From Uliginosibacterium flavum (GTDB lineage Bacteria > Pseudomonadota > Gammaproteobacteria > Burkholderiales > Rhodocyclaceae), in NCBI RefSeq assembly GCF_040566545.1, contig NZ_JBEWZI010000012.1:62001-126000 (forward strand): a stretch of DNA of 64,000 nt, read 5' to 3'. A model generated the notes under the pieces. That model was given only the letters and a program-made list of their open reading frames with translations, was not told the DNA's origin and ran no database searches. The position numbers and the translations under genes were made by a program. Below, piece after piece: positions 36,697 to 45,732 of this stretch. Within the stretch, counting starts at the first letter, position 1; every line of letters starts with the position of its first letter.

Positions 36697-36705
36697 ACCC
36701 CTGAT

Positions 36706-38688
36706 CTATTTCGGCCCCAACATGGCGCGCAGATTGGCGAACTTGTTCTTCGCCTCTTCCTTGCTGATCGGCTCGTCATCCTTGCCGACGCGCTTGGTGC
36801 CGTCGCCCAGCTCTTCGACGAAGCGTGAAATATCCACCATCCGGATTTCGCCGCCGTTGCGTCGCCGCTCGCAGGCGGTGATGGTCAGGCTGCGCTGGGC
36901 GCGCGTGACGCCCACGTACATCAGGCGGCGCTCTTCTTCGATGGTGTCGGCATCGATGCTGCTCTGGTGCGGCAGCAGGCCTTCCTCCACGCCGACCAGG
37001 AAGACGTGGCCGAACTCCAGCCCTTTGCTGGCGTGCAGGGTGGCTAGCTGCACCGCGTCGGCTTCGTCCTCGTTGCCCTTGTCGAGCAGGTTGATCAGGG
37101 CGATGGTCTGCACCAGTTCGTGCAGGGTCTTGTTGTCCTGCTCGCCCTTGCGCGTAAGCCAGTCGACGAAGTCGCGCACATTGCGCCAGCGGCTCTGCGC
37201 CTCGCGCACTTCGCAGGTTTCCATCAGCCAGGCTTCGTAGCCGATGCTGCGCAGCAGGTCTTCGAGCAACACGCCAGCCGGCTCCTTGTGGGCACGATTC
37301 GCGAGCGCGGTGATGTAGGCGCCGAAGCTGCGCACGCCCTCCAGCTGACGCGCCGCGACGTGCTCGGCGACGCCTTCTTCCTGCGACACCGCGAACAGGC
37401 TGACGTTGCGCGTGCCGGCGTAGGTACCCAGCGCCTCCAGCGTGGCCGCGCCGATGCCGCGACGCGGCGTGGTGACGGCACGGATGAAGGCCAGATCGTC
37501 GTCGCCATTGGAAATCAGGCGCAGATAGCTCATCAGATCGCGGATCTCGGCACGATCGAAAAAGCTCTGCCCGCCGGAAATGACATAGGGAATGTTGTGG
37601 CTGCGTAGCTGCTGTTCGAACAGGCGCGCCTGATGATTGCCGCGATACAGGATGGCATAGTCGGAAAAATGCGATTTGTATTCGAACTTGTGCGCCGAAA
37701 GTTTCATGGCGATCAGCTCGGCTTCGTGCACCGGGTCGCGCGCCATCACCACGTGGATCGGTTCGCCGAGGCCGTGATCGCTCCACAGCCTCTTCTCGAA
37801 AAGCTTCTCGTTGTTGGCGATCAGGGTGTTGGCCGCGTTCAGGATGCGGTTGGAGGAACGATAGTTCTGCTCCAGCTTGATCACCTTGAGTTTCGGGAAA
37901 TCCTTCTGCAGCAGGTTCAGATTTTCCGCGTCAGCGCCGCGCCAGGCGTAGATGGCCTGATCATCGTCGCCCACGGCGGTGAAGGCGCCACGATCTCCGG
38001 TGATCTGCTTGAGCAGCTTGTACTGCGCGCGGTTGGTGTCCTGATATTCATCGACCAGCAGGTAGCGCAGCTTGTTCTGCCAGCGCTCACGCGCCTCCGG
38101 ATGCGCGTCGAACAGGCGCACCGGCAGGGCGATCAGATCGTCGAAATCCACGCCCTGATAGGCGCGCAGCGTCTTCTCGTAGGCCGGATAGAGTTTCGCG
38201 GCGAGCGCGGTGGCCTCGTCATTGGCCAGCTTTTCGGCCTCGGCGGGCGTGATCAGCGCGTTCTTCCAGCCCGAAATCGTCCACTGGATACCCTTGGCCG
38301 TGGCCTTGTCGGCGTTGCCGGACAGCTCGGTGATGATCTGCAGGATGTCGGCCGAATCGAGGATCGAAAACTGCGGCTTGAGCCCGACCAGTTTCGCTTC
38401 CTGACGCACGATGCGCACGCCCAGCGCGTGAAAGGTGCACACCGTCAGGCCCTTGGCCTCCGCCTTGCCCAGCAGCTTGCTGACGCGCTCTTCCATCTCG
38501 CGCGCGGCCTTGTTGGTGAAGGTGATGGCCGCGATGTTGCGCGCCTCCAGCCCGCACTGCTGCACCATGTAGGCAATCTTCTGGGTGATCACGCGCGTCT
38601 TGCCGCTGCCTGCGCCGGCCAGCACCAGACAGGGGCCGTCCAGATACTTCACGGCTTCGCGCTGGGGGGTGTTCAGGTGGGAGAGCAT
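36706..38688 (-). CDS. rep: ATP-dependent DNA helicase Rep
   Basis: 660 aa, UvrD/Rep superfamily 1. Motifs: Walker A AGAGSGKT (Ia TFTNKAAREM), VDEYQDTN (II), VGDDDQAIYAWRGA (III), LEQNYRSSNRIL (IV), ASKGLEFGHVFLVG (V), EERRLMYVGVTRA (VI). A 3' to 5' helicase that removes protein roadblocks ahead of replication forks. Start at 38688 (MLSHLNTPQREAVKYLDGP) matches the family; an extension to 38748 is less likely. Confidence 0.96.
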   Translation of the reverse strand: MLSHLNTPQREAVKYLDGPCLVLAGAGSGKTRVITQKIAYMVQQCGLEARNIAAITFTNKAAREMEERVSKLLGKAEAKGLTVCTFHALGVRIVRQEAKLVGLKPQFSILDSADILQIITELSGNADKATAKGIQWTISGWKNALITPAEAEKLANDEATALAAKLYPAYEKTLRAYQGVDFDDLIALPVRLFDAHPEARERWQNKLRYLLVDEYQDTNRAQYKLLKQITGDRGAFTAVGDDDQAIYAWRGADAENLNLLQKDFPKLKVIKLEQNYRSSNRILNAANTLIANNEKLFEKRLWSDHGLGEPIHVVMARDPVHEAELIAMKLSAHKFEYKSHFSDYAILYRGNHQARLFEQQLRSHNIPYVISGGQSFFDRAEIRDLMSYLRLISNGDDDLAFIRAVTTPRRGIGAATLEALGTYAGTRNVSLFAVSQEEGVAEHVAARQLEGVRSFGAYITALANRAHKEPAGVLLEDLLRSIGYEAWLMETCEVREAQSRWRNVRDFVDWLTRKGEQDNKTLHELVQTIALINLLDKGNEDEADAVQLATLHASKGLEFGHVFLVGVEEGLLPHQSSIDADTIEEERRLMYVGVTRAQRSLTITACERRRNGGEIRMVDISRFVEELGDGTKRVGKDDEPISKEEAKNKFANLRAMLGPK

Positions 38689-38954
38689 GGATGAAAACGG
38701 CGGGAGGTGAGGCCGGATTCTATCCCAGCCATCCGCCGCCAGACTCATATCTGCGTGTCGGATCTACGGCGGGCAAAGCCAGTCCCTGAATCGACCTGCC
38801 CTTCCGTCTGGTTTCCGCAAAATCAATGACTTACTTTAGTCCTTACGCATGACTAAACCACTGATCGGGCGTGGCAGCACATATCGAATTTATCTATTCG
38901 CTATCGCAGCATGGAGCCGCAGAATTAAGTGACTTTCGTCACACTTTTTTACGG

Positions 38955-39479
38955 ATGGACCCAAAAATGCCAAGCTCTGAGAACCTCGATTTCGTGCCGC
39001 GCAAGACGTCTTTTGGCGCGCGCCTGATCGCCAGTCACGACGCCAGCCTGCCCTCCGGCCTGCGCCGCCTGTTGCTGCTGGCCGATGGCCAGCGCACGGT
39101 CTTCACCCTGATGCAGATGATGCCGGATCGTGATGTGGCCCTTGATCTGAGCGATCTTACCCAGCGCGGCCTGCTCGAAGATGGCAGTCATCCGATGCCC
39201 GTGCCTCACGGTGATCGCATGGACACCTCGGCCGATCCGGACCTGCCGGACGGCTGGGAATCCGCCTCCGGCTTCATGGCCACGCGCGCTCGCGAAACCC
39301 TGGGCGTGATGGCCATCGACGTGATCGACGCACTGGAACAGGCCAACGACCCCGAAGCCGCCCGCGTCGCCATGAGTCAGTGGTACCGCGCCATGCGTGG
39401 TTCGCGCGAAGGCCGCGAACAGGCCGATGTCGATCGCATCAAGGCCGCCTCGATCCTGCGCGGGCAGAGCGCCTCCTGA
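38955..39479 (+). CDS. hypothetical cytoplasmic protein
   Basis: 174 aa from ATG 38955 (second ATG at 38967). No membrane segment or known catalytic motif. The middle (GLRRLLLLADGQRTVFTLMQMMPDRDVALDLSDLTQRGLLE) has the look of a short winged-helix/response-domain found in small betaproteobacterial proteins. The C-terminal helix ends in charged residues. Ribosome-binding site is weak, so the start is uncertain. Followed by a terminator. Transcribed away from rep. Confidence 0.6.
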   Translation: MDPKMPSSENLDFVPRKTSFGARLIASHDASLPSGLRRLLLLADGQRTVFTLMQMMPDRDVALDLSDLTQRGLLEDGSHPMPVPHGDRMDTSADPDLPDGWESASGFMATRARETLGVMAIDVIDALEQANDPEAARVAMSQWYRAMRGSREGREQADVDRIKAASILRGQSAS

Positions 39480-39502
39480 ATTCGTCCTCCAGTAGCACCT
39501 TG

Positions 39503-39537
39503 CGCCCTGCCGCCGCCCCCGGTGACAGGGCGTTTTT
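39503..39537 (+). terminator. rho-independent terminator after the hypothetical gene
   Basis: Stem CGCCCTG / CAGGGCG around a 16-base loop, followed by TTTTTG, 24 bases after the stop. Confidence 0.8.
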
Positions 39538-39547
39538 GTGCGCCATT

Positions 39548-39630
39548 GCCTGAAGACCCGCAGCGGGCGGACATGTGCAGCCTGCTTTGCAGGCAGCAGA
39601 GGCTCCCTGGGTTCGGATGTACAGGCAGGC
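39548..39630 (+). repeat. dispersed palindromic repeat, copy 12
   Basis: Left arm GCCTGAAGACCCGC, centre GGACATGTGCAGCCTGC then TTTGCAGGCAG, right side GGATGTACAGGCAGGC (right arm partly lost). Confidence 0.72.
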
Positions 39631-39702
39631 AAGATTCAAAACAAAAAAAGGGCCGCGCAAGGCGGCCCGGAAGAGGGAGGAGACACTAAAACACATTCAG
39701 TT

Positions 39703-41178
39703 TCAGTTGATGCGCACCACCACGTATTGCTGGATCTCGCCGCGCTGGATCAGCAGTGGGACGGTCTTGCCAGCGGCCTCCACGGCCTTGGTGAGTTGCT
39801 CGACGGAGGTAACGCGCTGGTTGCTGACAGCGAGAATCACGTCACCCTGACGGATGCCTGCCTTGGCTGCCGGGCCGCTGGATTGTTCAACGACCAGCCC
39901 GGCGCTGATGCCGAGTTTGCGGGCTTCGCGTGCATCGATGGCCCGCACGTCGAGGCCGAGCTTGCCGCTGTTGCTGGCTTCCGGGGCATTCTTGCCCAGT
40001 GCGACGCGCTCATTGGCCTGCTCGCCGAGCTTGACGGAGATGTCACGCTGCGCCTTGTCGCGCCAAATCTTCAGTTTGACTGTCTCGCCGGGGCTGCGTT
40101 CGCCGATGATGCGCGGCAGATCGCTCGATTCAGCCACCGCTACGCCATCTACCTGCTGGATGATGTCGCCATTCTGCAGGCCAGCCTTGTCGGCGGGGCC
40201 GCCAGGCTCAAGCGAATTGATCAGCGCGCCGGCCGGCTTGTCCAGGCCGAAAGACTGGGCCAGATCCTTGTCGACGGTCTGGATGACCACACCGAGTTTG
40301 CCACGCGAGACTTTGCCGCTCTTCTGCAGCTGATCCTTGACCTTCAGCGCGACGTCGATCGGGATCGAGAAGGAGATGCCCATATAACCGCCGGAACGCG
40401 AGTAGATCTGCGAGTTGATGCCGATCACTTCGCCATCCAGATTGATCAGGGGGCCACCGGAATTGCCAGGATTGATTGCTACGTCGGTCTGGATGAAAGG
40501 CACATAGGTTTCATCGGGCAGCTTGCGCGATTTGGCCGAGATGATGCCGGCGGTGACGGTGTTTTCCAGACCGAAGGGCGAGCCCATTGCCAGCACCCAT
40601 TGACCGGTCTTGGCCAGATCCGGATTACCTGTCTTCACGGCCGGCAGATCCTTGGCGTCGATCTTGATCAGCGCCACATCGGTGCGCTTGTCGGTGCCAA
40701 TCACCCGAGCCTTGAATTCGCGCTTGTCGATGAGTTTGACGGTTACTTCAGTTGCCTCATCAACGACATGCGCATTGGTCAGGATATAGCCGTCGGTACT
40801 GACGATGAAGCCTGAACCAACACCTTGTTGCACGCGGGGTTGCGGCGGCTGGACGCGACCGCCCTGGCCGCCTTGCCCGGGGACGGGAATGCCGAAGCGG
40901 CGAAAGAAGTCAAAGGGATCGTCCTCGTCACCGAACGGCGACGTCAGCTGGGTGCTTTTTTCAACGCTGGTAACGCTGATGTTGACCACGGATGGGCCGA
41001 TAGCCTCGACCAGCGGACTGAAGTCTGGCAGCGCAACGCGAGCCGTGGCGGCGGCTGCAGTCGCCGCCGTCACGCCGCTGGCATGAGATGAGTTGACGCC
41101 TGACTCTTGCAGGCAGCCGGTGAATGCAAAGGCGGCTACGCTGGAAAGTAGCGCAACGCGGATCAACGACCGGTTCAT
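39703..41178 (-). CDS. mucD: Do-family serine endopeptidase (DegP/MucD type)
   Basis: 491 aa. Periplasmic protease/chaperone of misfolded envelope proteins. Catalytic triad His137 (LTNAHVVD), Asp167 (KRTDVALIKI), Ser240 (NPGNSGGPL). Two PDZ domains at about residues 265-360 and 395-485. The signal peptide ends FTG-C, i.e. a lipobox-like site at Cys22, so the protein may be lipid-anchored rather than free. CAGGAG ribosome-binding site. Divergent from oxyR across a 300-base gap. No rpoE-rseA genes adjacent. Confidence 0.94.
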   Translation of the reverse strand: MNRSLIRVALLSSVAAFAFTGCLQESGVNSSHASGVTAATAAAATARVALPDFSPLVEAIGPSVVNISVTSVEKSTQLTSPFGDEDDPFDFFRRFGIPVPGQGGQGGRVQPPQPRVQQGVGSGFIVSTDGYILTNAHVVDEATEVTVKLIDKREFKARVIGTDKRTDVALIKIDAKDLPAVKTGNPDLAKTGQWVLAMGSPFGLENTVTAGIISAKSRKLPDETYVPFIQTDVAINPGNSGGPLINLDGEVIGINSQIYSRSGGYMGISFSIPIDVALKVKDQLQKSGKVSRGKLGVVIQTVDKDLAQSFGLDKPAGALINSLEPGGPADKAGLQNGDIIQQVDGVAVAESSDLPRIIGERSPGETVKLKIWRDKAQRDISVKLGEQANERVALGKNAPEASNSGKLGLDVRAIDAREARKLGISAGLVVEQSSGPAAKAGIRQGDVILAVSNQRVTSVEQLTKAVEAAGKTVPLLIQRGEIQQYVVVRIN

Positions 41179-41478
41179 ACATTTCTCCTGAAGTTAAAAA
41201 TATTCTTCATTTCTGCTGCTCATTTGAGAACTGCTCATGATCTAACTATAAGGCGGGGATCGGAGCTTATGTGCGGCTTACAACTCCTGCGACTGTGCTG
41301 GCGTGTGACCGGATCTTGTGCGCAAGGTTCCAATTCCTCTCAAGGTATGCAAGATGGGGAGTCCGTACACAAGTTCAAGTGGGGGCGACCGGGATCAAAT
41401 AACTATGCATGCATGCGTCTATAATTACAAAAACCTATCCGGGCACTCTTGCCTGGTGGTGTTGGCCGGGATCTCGTG
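41179..41478. other. 300-base divergent control region mucD / oxyR
   Basis: No gene. Contains a perfect TATAAT (41420-41425) oriented for oxyR, with a GCATGCATGC stretch before it. No confident promoter is visible for mucD. Confidence 0.55.
41420..41425 (+). promoter_or_regulatory. -10 box of oxyR
   Basis: Perfect TATAAT 54 bases upstream of the oxyR ATG. The -35 region 17 bases upstream (within ATCAAATAAC) is weak, as expected for a regulated promoter. Confidence 0.55.
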
Positions 41479-42396
41479 ATGACCCTTACCGATCTGCGTT
41501 ATATCGTCGCTCTTGCACAGGAGCGCCATTTCGGGCGTGCCGCCGAGAAATGTCATGTCAGCCAGCCGACCCTGTCAGTAGCGGTCAAGAAGCTTGAGGA
41601 ACAGCTCGGCGTGCTACTTTTTGAGCGTAGTGCAGTGGATGTAAAAGTCACTGAAATTGGCCGTTTGATCGTAGCGCAGGCCGAACGTGTGATGCGCGAA
41701 GCCAGCCAGATTCGTGATCTGGCCGAATCCGGGCGCGATGCGATGAGCGGCCCGCTGCGCATCGGCGTGATCTACACCATCGCGCCCTATCTGCTGCCGG
41801 CACTGATCCCATTACTGGCCGAGCGCGCACCGCGCATGCCGTTGATGATTCAGGAAAATTACACGCATCGGCTGGCCGATCAGCTCAAGAAGGGCGAGAT
41901 CGATGTGGCGATCATCGCCCTGCCGTTTACCGAGCAGGGCATCGTCAGCCAGCCGGTGTATGACGAGCCCTTCCGCGTGGTGCTGCCTGCCAGCCATGCG
42001 TGGACCAAAGAAAAAGAGATTTCCTCCCTGTTGCTGCAGGAAGAGCCGCTGTTGCTGCTGGGTGCTGGCAATTGTTTCCGCGATCAGGTGATTGAAGCCT
42101 GCCCGCGTTGCGCGCATGGCACCGGCCTGCAGAAAACCATGGAAGGCAGCTCACTGGAAACCATCCGCTACATGGTCGCCTCCGGTCTGGGGATTACCGT
42201 GCTGCCCAGTTCGGCGGCGGATCCGCTGGTGGACAAGCAGGATCTGGTCGCGATCCGGCCGTTTGCCGCGCCCGAGCCGAGCCGTCGCGTGGCGATTGCC
42301 TGGCGCGTCACCTACCCGCGCACCAAGGTCATCGATCTGCTGCGCGCGGCGATTCTCGACAGCAAGTTGCCGGGGGTAAGGACGGTGGGGGGCTGA
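41479..42396 (+). CDS. oxyR: hydrogen peroxide-sensing LysR regulator OxyR
   Basis: 305 aa. N-terminal LysR helix-turn-helix (RHFGRAAEKCHVSQPTLSVAVKKLEEQLG) and C-terminal sensor domain. The two redox cysteines fall at exactly 199 and 208 (GNCFRDQVIEAC), as in E. coli OxyR, so the disulfide switch should work. Controls catalase/peroxidase genes, none of which is in the window. ATG at 41479. Confidence 0.96.
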   Translation: MTLTDLRYIVALAQERHFGRAAEKCHVSQPTLSVAVKKLEEQLGVLLFERSAVDVKVTEIGRLIVAQAERVMREASQIRDLAESGRDAMSGPLRIGVIYTIAPYLLPALIPLLAERAPRMPLMIQENYTHRLADQLKKGEIDVAIIALPFTEQGIVSQPVYDEPFRVVLPASHAWTKEKEISSLLLQEEPLLLLGAGNCFRDQVIEACPRCAHGTGLQKTMEGSSLETIRYMVASGLGITVLPSSAADPLVDKQDLVAIRPFAAPEPSRRVAIAWRVTYPRTKVIDLLRAAILDSKLPGVRTVGG

Positions 42397-42405
42397 GACG
42401 GGGTG

Positions 42406-42484
42406 ACCTGAAGATCCCCTCCCGACGTGCCTTTTCAGCCTGCCATGCCAGAGATGCAAGCCCAGTGCGGCTCTCCGGCATGCC
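42406..42484 (+). repeat. dispersed palindromic repeat, copy 13
   Basis: Left arm ACCTGAAGATCCCC, centre GTGCCTTTTCAGCCTGCC, right arm AGTGCGGCTCTCCGGCATGC, between the converging oxyR and transporter genes. Confidence 0.75.
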
Positions 42485-42487
42485 GAC

Positions 42488-43360
42488 CTACAAAGCCAAT
42501 ATCAGCGCTACCGGCAGGATCACCAGTGACAGCAGATTGCCGATCAGCACGATGGAGGCGACCCGATCCGGATCGGCGTTGTAGCGTTCGGCAAAGATGT
42601 AGTTCATCACGGCGGGCGGCAGCGCACCGTAGATGATCAGCAGGGCCTCTTCGAAACCGGTCAGGCCGAGCAATTCGGCTACGCCGAAAGACAGCAGCAT
42701 GCCGGCGACCGGGCGCACCAGACCACTGATCACGCCGATGCTCCAGCCCTTGAAGCTGATGTCGGTCATGCGAACGCCCAGTGCGAAGAGCATCAGCGGA
42801 ATGCAGATATCGCCGAGCATGCGCAGAGCCGCCACAGCCGGCTGCCACACCTGGATGCCCAGCAGCGACACGGCGAGGCCGGCGAGCATGGCAAGCAGCG
42901 AGGGCACGCGCCACATCTGCGACAGACGCGCCTTGTGATCCAGCAGCCACAGGCCGAAGGAATAATGCAGCAGGCTGGAAATCAGAAAGAGCACGATGGC
43001 CGGCTGCAGTGCTTGATCACCAAAGGCCAGCACCGCTACTGGCACGCCCAGATTGACCGAGTTGGAAAACATCATCGGCGGTACCAGCACGCGATGACTG
43101 ACCTTGAGCGCCCGCGCCAGAACGAAGCCGACTGCCCCGCAAGCAATTGTCACCAGCAGCATCGCCAGTGCGATCCAGCGGTATTCGTAAATGTGAAAAT
43201 CCCGCCCGGCCAGCGCCCCGAAGACCAGCGCCGGCACGAACACGTCGGCGATCAGCTGATTGGTTTGCGCCATGTCCGGCTTGCGGCGCAGGGACACGAA
43301 GTAGCCGATCGCCGTGATGGCAAAGACCGGAAACAGGATGGAGATGATGCGCTCGAACAT
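42488..43360 (-). CDS. AEC family transporter
   Basis: 290 aa, about ten transmembrane helices, auxin-efflux-carrier/MdcF-like fold (FAITAIGYFVSLRRKPDMAQTNQLIADVFVPALVFGAL). Probably exports or imports small organic acids or related compounds; substrate unknown. Five tandem heptamers precede its start codon. ATG at 43360. Confidence 0.9.
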   Translation of the reverse strand: MFERIISILFPVFAITAIGYFVSLRRKPDMAQTNQLIADVFVPALVFGALAGRDFHIYEYRWIALAMLLVTIACGAVGFVLARALKVSHRVLVPPMMFSNSVNLGVPVAVLAFGDQALQPAIVLFLISSLLHYSFGLWLLDHKARLSQMWRVPSLLAMLAGLAVSLLGIQVWQPAVAALRMLGDICIPLMLFALGVRMTDISFKGWSIGVISGLVRPVAGMLLSFGVAELLGLTGFEEALLIIYGALPPAVMNYIFAERYNADPDRVASIVLIGNLLSLVILPVALILAL

Positions 43361-43408
43361 TGTCGGCGGGAGTCAGGCGTGAGATGAAAGAAGCAGGATA
43401 CTTCCCGC

Positions 43409-43443
43409 CGACTTGCGACTTGCGACTTGCGACTTGCGACTTG
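43409..43443 (+). repeat. tandem repeat, five copies of CGACTTG
   Basis: Exactly five consecutive 7-base units, then TGATT. Lies between the STAS gene stop and the transporter start, about 50 bases upstream of the latter. Confidence 0.9.
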
Positions 43444-43446
43444 TGA

Positions 43447-44613
43447 TTAAAACTTCTTGTGTTCGATCTGGGCGACCTGATCGATGCCCATCACGCGCAT
43501 CAAGGCCGCAACCATCTCGTTGGGATGATGGATCATGGTCAGCTTACCCTGGGTCTGGAACTGGGCGAGTTGATTGAACAGCGAGCCGGCGCTGACGAAT
43601 TCCAGACGTTTGAGTTTGCTGGCGTCGATTTCAACGGCGTTGCGGTCAGAGCCGTAAACCGCCAGCTTGCGCAGGATTTCGGGCTGGGCACCAGCGACCA
43701 CACCTTCCAGCACGAATCCGTCACGCGGAGCCGCTGCGGGCGCCTCTTCGAGCACCAGCTCCTCGATGGGCTCGGAGCTGAGTACGGCTTCTGGCGGATC
43801 CCAGGACGGGGGAGATTCTTCGAAGGTGATGGCGAAATTGACTGCCATGTCTTCGAAACGGTTCTGATCGCCCAATTGTTGCATCATCGCCAGCGCGGCC
43901 AGCCAGTACATGCGATCGGTCGGCTCGCCAACCTTCAGCTTCGGCTCCAGCAGGTTCAGCGCGGTTTGTGCCCCCATCAGGGCAACTTTTACTTTGCCTT
44001 TTTTGAGGCCTTCCAGCGTATCGCTGAGCAAGGAGCAACCGGCATCGTCGATGCCGCGCAGACGCGACAGATCAATGCGCAGCTTGCCGACTTTGGCGCC
44101 GATGCGTACCAGTTGCTCGAACTGGGTACGTGCATTGCCGGAAAGATTGCCGGAGAGATTGACGGCCGGGGCCGCGTCCTTGGTAACGGCAGCGGTGCTG
44201 GCTACGGGAGTAGCGTCATCCCAGGTCGGCGGGGATTTTTCGAAGAGCTGGGCGAAGAGCACTCCGTGGCTGTCAAAAGCCGACTTGTCGCCGGTCAGGC
44301 GATATAGATCGAAAAGCATGCGCCACAGTCGATCCGACTGCTTGCTGACACCGGCCACAGCCTCTTCCAGTACGGCCTTTGCGCCGCTGTCATTGGCGTT
44401 GGCGTACAGAACTGCGGCTTCCTCGATGGCGGCAATGTCATCAACCGAAACTTCCAGCACTTCGATCGTCGCCAGTACGCGATTGCCGCCTGCGCCGATG
44501 TGAGTGAACTCCAGCGAGGTGGTCATCTCGCTCTTGTCTGATTTTCCAGGGCGTGAGGAATCACCGGCCTTTTCGCCGGGGGCGGGTTTCTTGCCGAAAA
44601 AAGGTAGCGCCAT
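43447..44613 (-). CDS. double STAS-domain protein
   Basis: 388 aa. Two STAS/SpoIIAA-like modules: residues about 170-225 (GKLRIDLSRLRGIDDAGCSLLSDTLEGLKKGKVKVALMG) and 310-385 (NAVEIDASKLKRLEFVSAGSLFNQLAQF). They are separated and preceded by helical TPR-like segments (RLWRMLFDLYRLTGDKSAFD; MYWLAALAMMQQLGDQNRFED). No serine/threonine phosphorylation partner is adjacent. Seen in other betaproteobacteria as an uncharacterised protein; regulatory role inferred from the STAS domains. Confidence 0.8.
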   Translation of the reverse strand: MALPFFGKKPAPGEKAGDSSRPGKSDKSEMTTSLEFTHIGAGGNRVLATIEVLEVSVDDIAAIEEAAVLYANANDSGAKAVLEEAVAGVSKQSDRLWRMLFDLYRLTGDKSAFDSHGVLFAQLFEKSPPTWDDATPVASTAAVTKDAAPAVNLSGNLSGNARTQFEQLVRIGAKVGKLRIDLSRLRGIDDAGCSLLSDTLEGLKKGKVKVALMGAQTALNLLEPKLKVGEPTDRMYWLAALAMMQQLGDQNRFEDMAVNFAITFEESPPSWDPPEAVLSSEPIEELVLEEAPAAAPRDGFVLEGVVAGAQPEILRKLAVYGSDRNAVEIDASKLKRLEFVSAGSLFNQLAQFQTQGKLTMIHHPNEMVAALMRVMGIDQVAQIEHKKF

Positions 44614-44751
44614 ATTGTTCAGACACAGCCCAAAGGGCCAAGGAGTGATCGGGGCATCACTTGAAGCAAGTTAGTGCAAGCCGGGAATCCATGCTGCTGC
44701 CATTCCCGTCCGGGCGTGGCAATTGATGTTTCCTGACAGGAAAGCCTGATT

Positions 44752-45159
44752 CTAGTCTGCAAACATCTTTTGCATGCGTTCACGACGGCCCTGAGCCTCG
44801 ACCGACATGGTCGCCGTGGGGCGCGCCAGCAGTCGTGGCAAGCCGATGGGTTCTCCGGTCTCTTCACAGAAACCATAGGATCCGTCAGCAATTCGCAGTA
44901 GCGTCGAGTCAATTTTCTTAAGCAATTTCCGTTCGCGATCACGCGTACGTAATTCCAGTGCGTGCTCTTCTTCCACGGTTGCGCGGTCGGCCGGGTCGGC
45001 CACAGTTTCCTGTTCGCGCATGTGTTCGACGGTTTCGTCTACCTTCAGCTGCAGTTCCGTGCGCATGGAGGTCAGGCGATCACGGAAAAAGGCCAGCTGC
45101 TGAGTATTCATGTATTCCGACTCGGGCATCGCCAGCAGTTCGGCTTCAGTCAGCGCCAT
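44752..45159 (-). CDS. dksA: DksA-family RNA polymerase-binding protein lacking zinc cysteines
   Basis: 135 aa. Coiled-coil with the acidic tip (TVADPADRATVEEEHALELRTRDRERKLLKK) and C-terminal globular part. The classical C4 zinc site is reduced to C-x2-T-x17-S-x2-A (FCEETGEPIGLPRLLARPTATMSVEAQ), so only one cysteine remains and zinc should not bind. This resembles DksA2-type variants that work without zinc. It would act with ppGpp on RNA polymerase. ATG at 45159 with a divergent ybgC operon 140 bases away. Confidence 0.9.
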   Translation of the reverse strand: MALTEAELLAMPESEYMNTQQLAFFRDRLTSMRTELQLKVDETVEHMREQETVADPADRATVEEEHALELRTRDRERKLLKKIDSTLLRIADGSYGFCEETGEPIGLPRLLARPTATMSVEAQGRRERMQKMFAD

Positions 45160-45300
45160 GGAAACAGTCCTCCATCAGTTATATAAATGCAATTTACGCG
45201 GATTGATGCTGCAGACAGGCCGCAGATCCTTTACCCCTAACTTTACACAATCCTTGCGTCTTCTGGGGGTGTCGCGCCTCGGGGACGGTACAATAGCAGG

Positions 45301-45732
45301 ATGTCCACGATTCACAATACCGGTGCCGCCCGTCAGTCGGTCTGGCCCGTCCGCGTCTATTACGAAGATACCGACGCGGGGGGTGTTGTTTACTATGCGA
45401 ACTATCTGCGGTTTTGTGAACGCGCCCGTACCGAACGCTTGCGCGCTCTGGGCGTCGATCAACCTCAATTGCTGGCGGAGCAGAATATCGTATTCGTCGT
45501 CAGTCGCGTGGAAGCCGATTATTTGAAAGGCGCGGAACTTGATGATGCCTTGTCGGTCATTTCAACGGTGATATCGATAGGCGCCGCCACCTTGCGCTTC
45601 CAGCAGCGCGTGATGCGCGGCGAAGAACGTCTGTTCGAAGGCCTTTTCACCATTGCCTGTGTCGACTGGAAACGCCGCCGTGCCGTGCGGATTCCGGATG
45701 CCCTGCGCAGTATTTTTGAAAGTGATGCATGA
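45301..45732 (+). CDS. ybgC: Tol-Pal-associated acyl-CoA thioesterase
   Basis: 143 aa, hotdog fold. Active-site signature RVYYEDTDAGGVVYYANYLRFCERARTE. Hydrolyses short acyl-CoA or works with acyl carrier protein; often first in the tol-pal operon. Overlaps tolQ by 4 bp (ATGA). An in-frame ATG at 45301 begins the family N-terminus after a short hydrophilic leader. Confidence 0.94.
   Translation: MSTIHNTGAARQSVWPVRVYYEDTDAGGVVYYANYLRFCERARTERLRALGVDQPQLLAEQNIVFVVSRVEADYLKGAELDDALSVISTVISIGAATLRFQQRVMRGEERLFEGLFTIACVDWKRRRAVRIPDALRSIFESDA

Larger units (their letters stand above)
36221..36705. other. 485-base repeat-rich gap between Gcr and rep
   Basis: No convincing gene. Contains GCTTCGACAGGCTCAGCACG (36362-36381), a motif seen between genes of many proteobacteria; a REP-like block (36489-36556); an inverted TTGCCCGA/TCGGGCAA pair around 36450; and dispersed palindromic repeat copy 11 (36623-36696). 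Confidence 0.6.
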
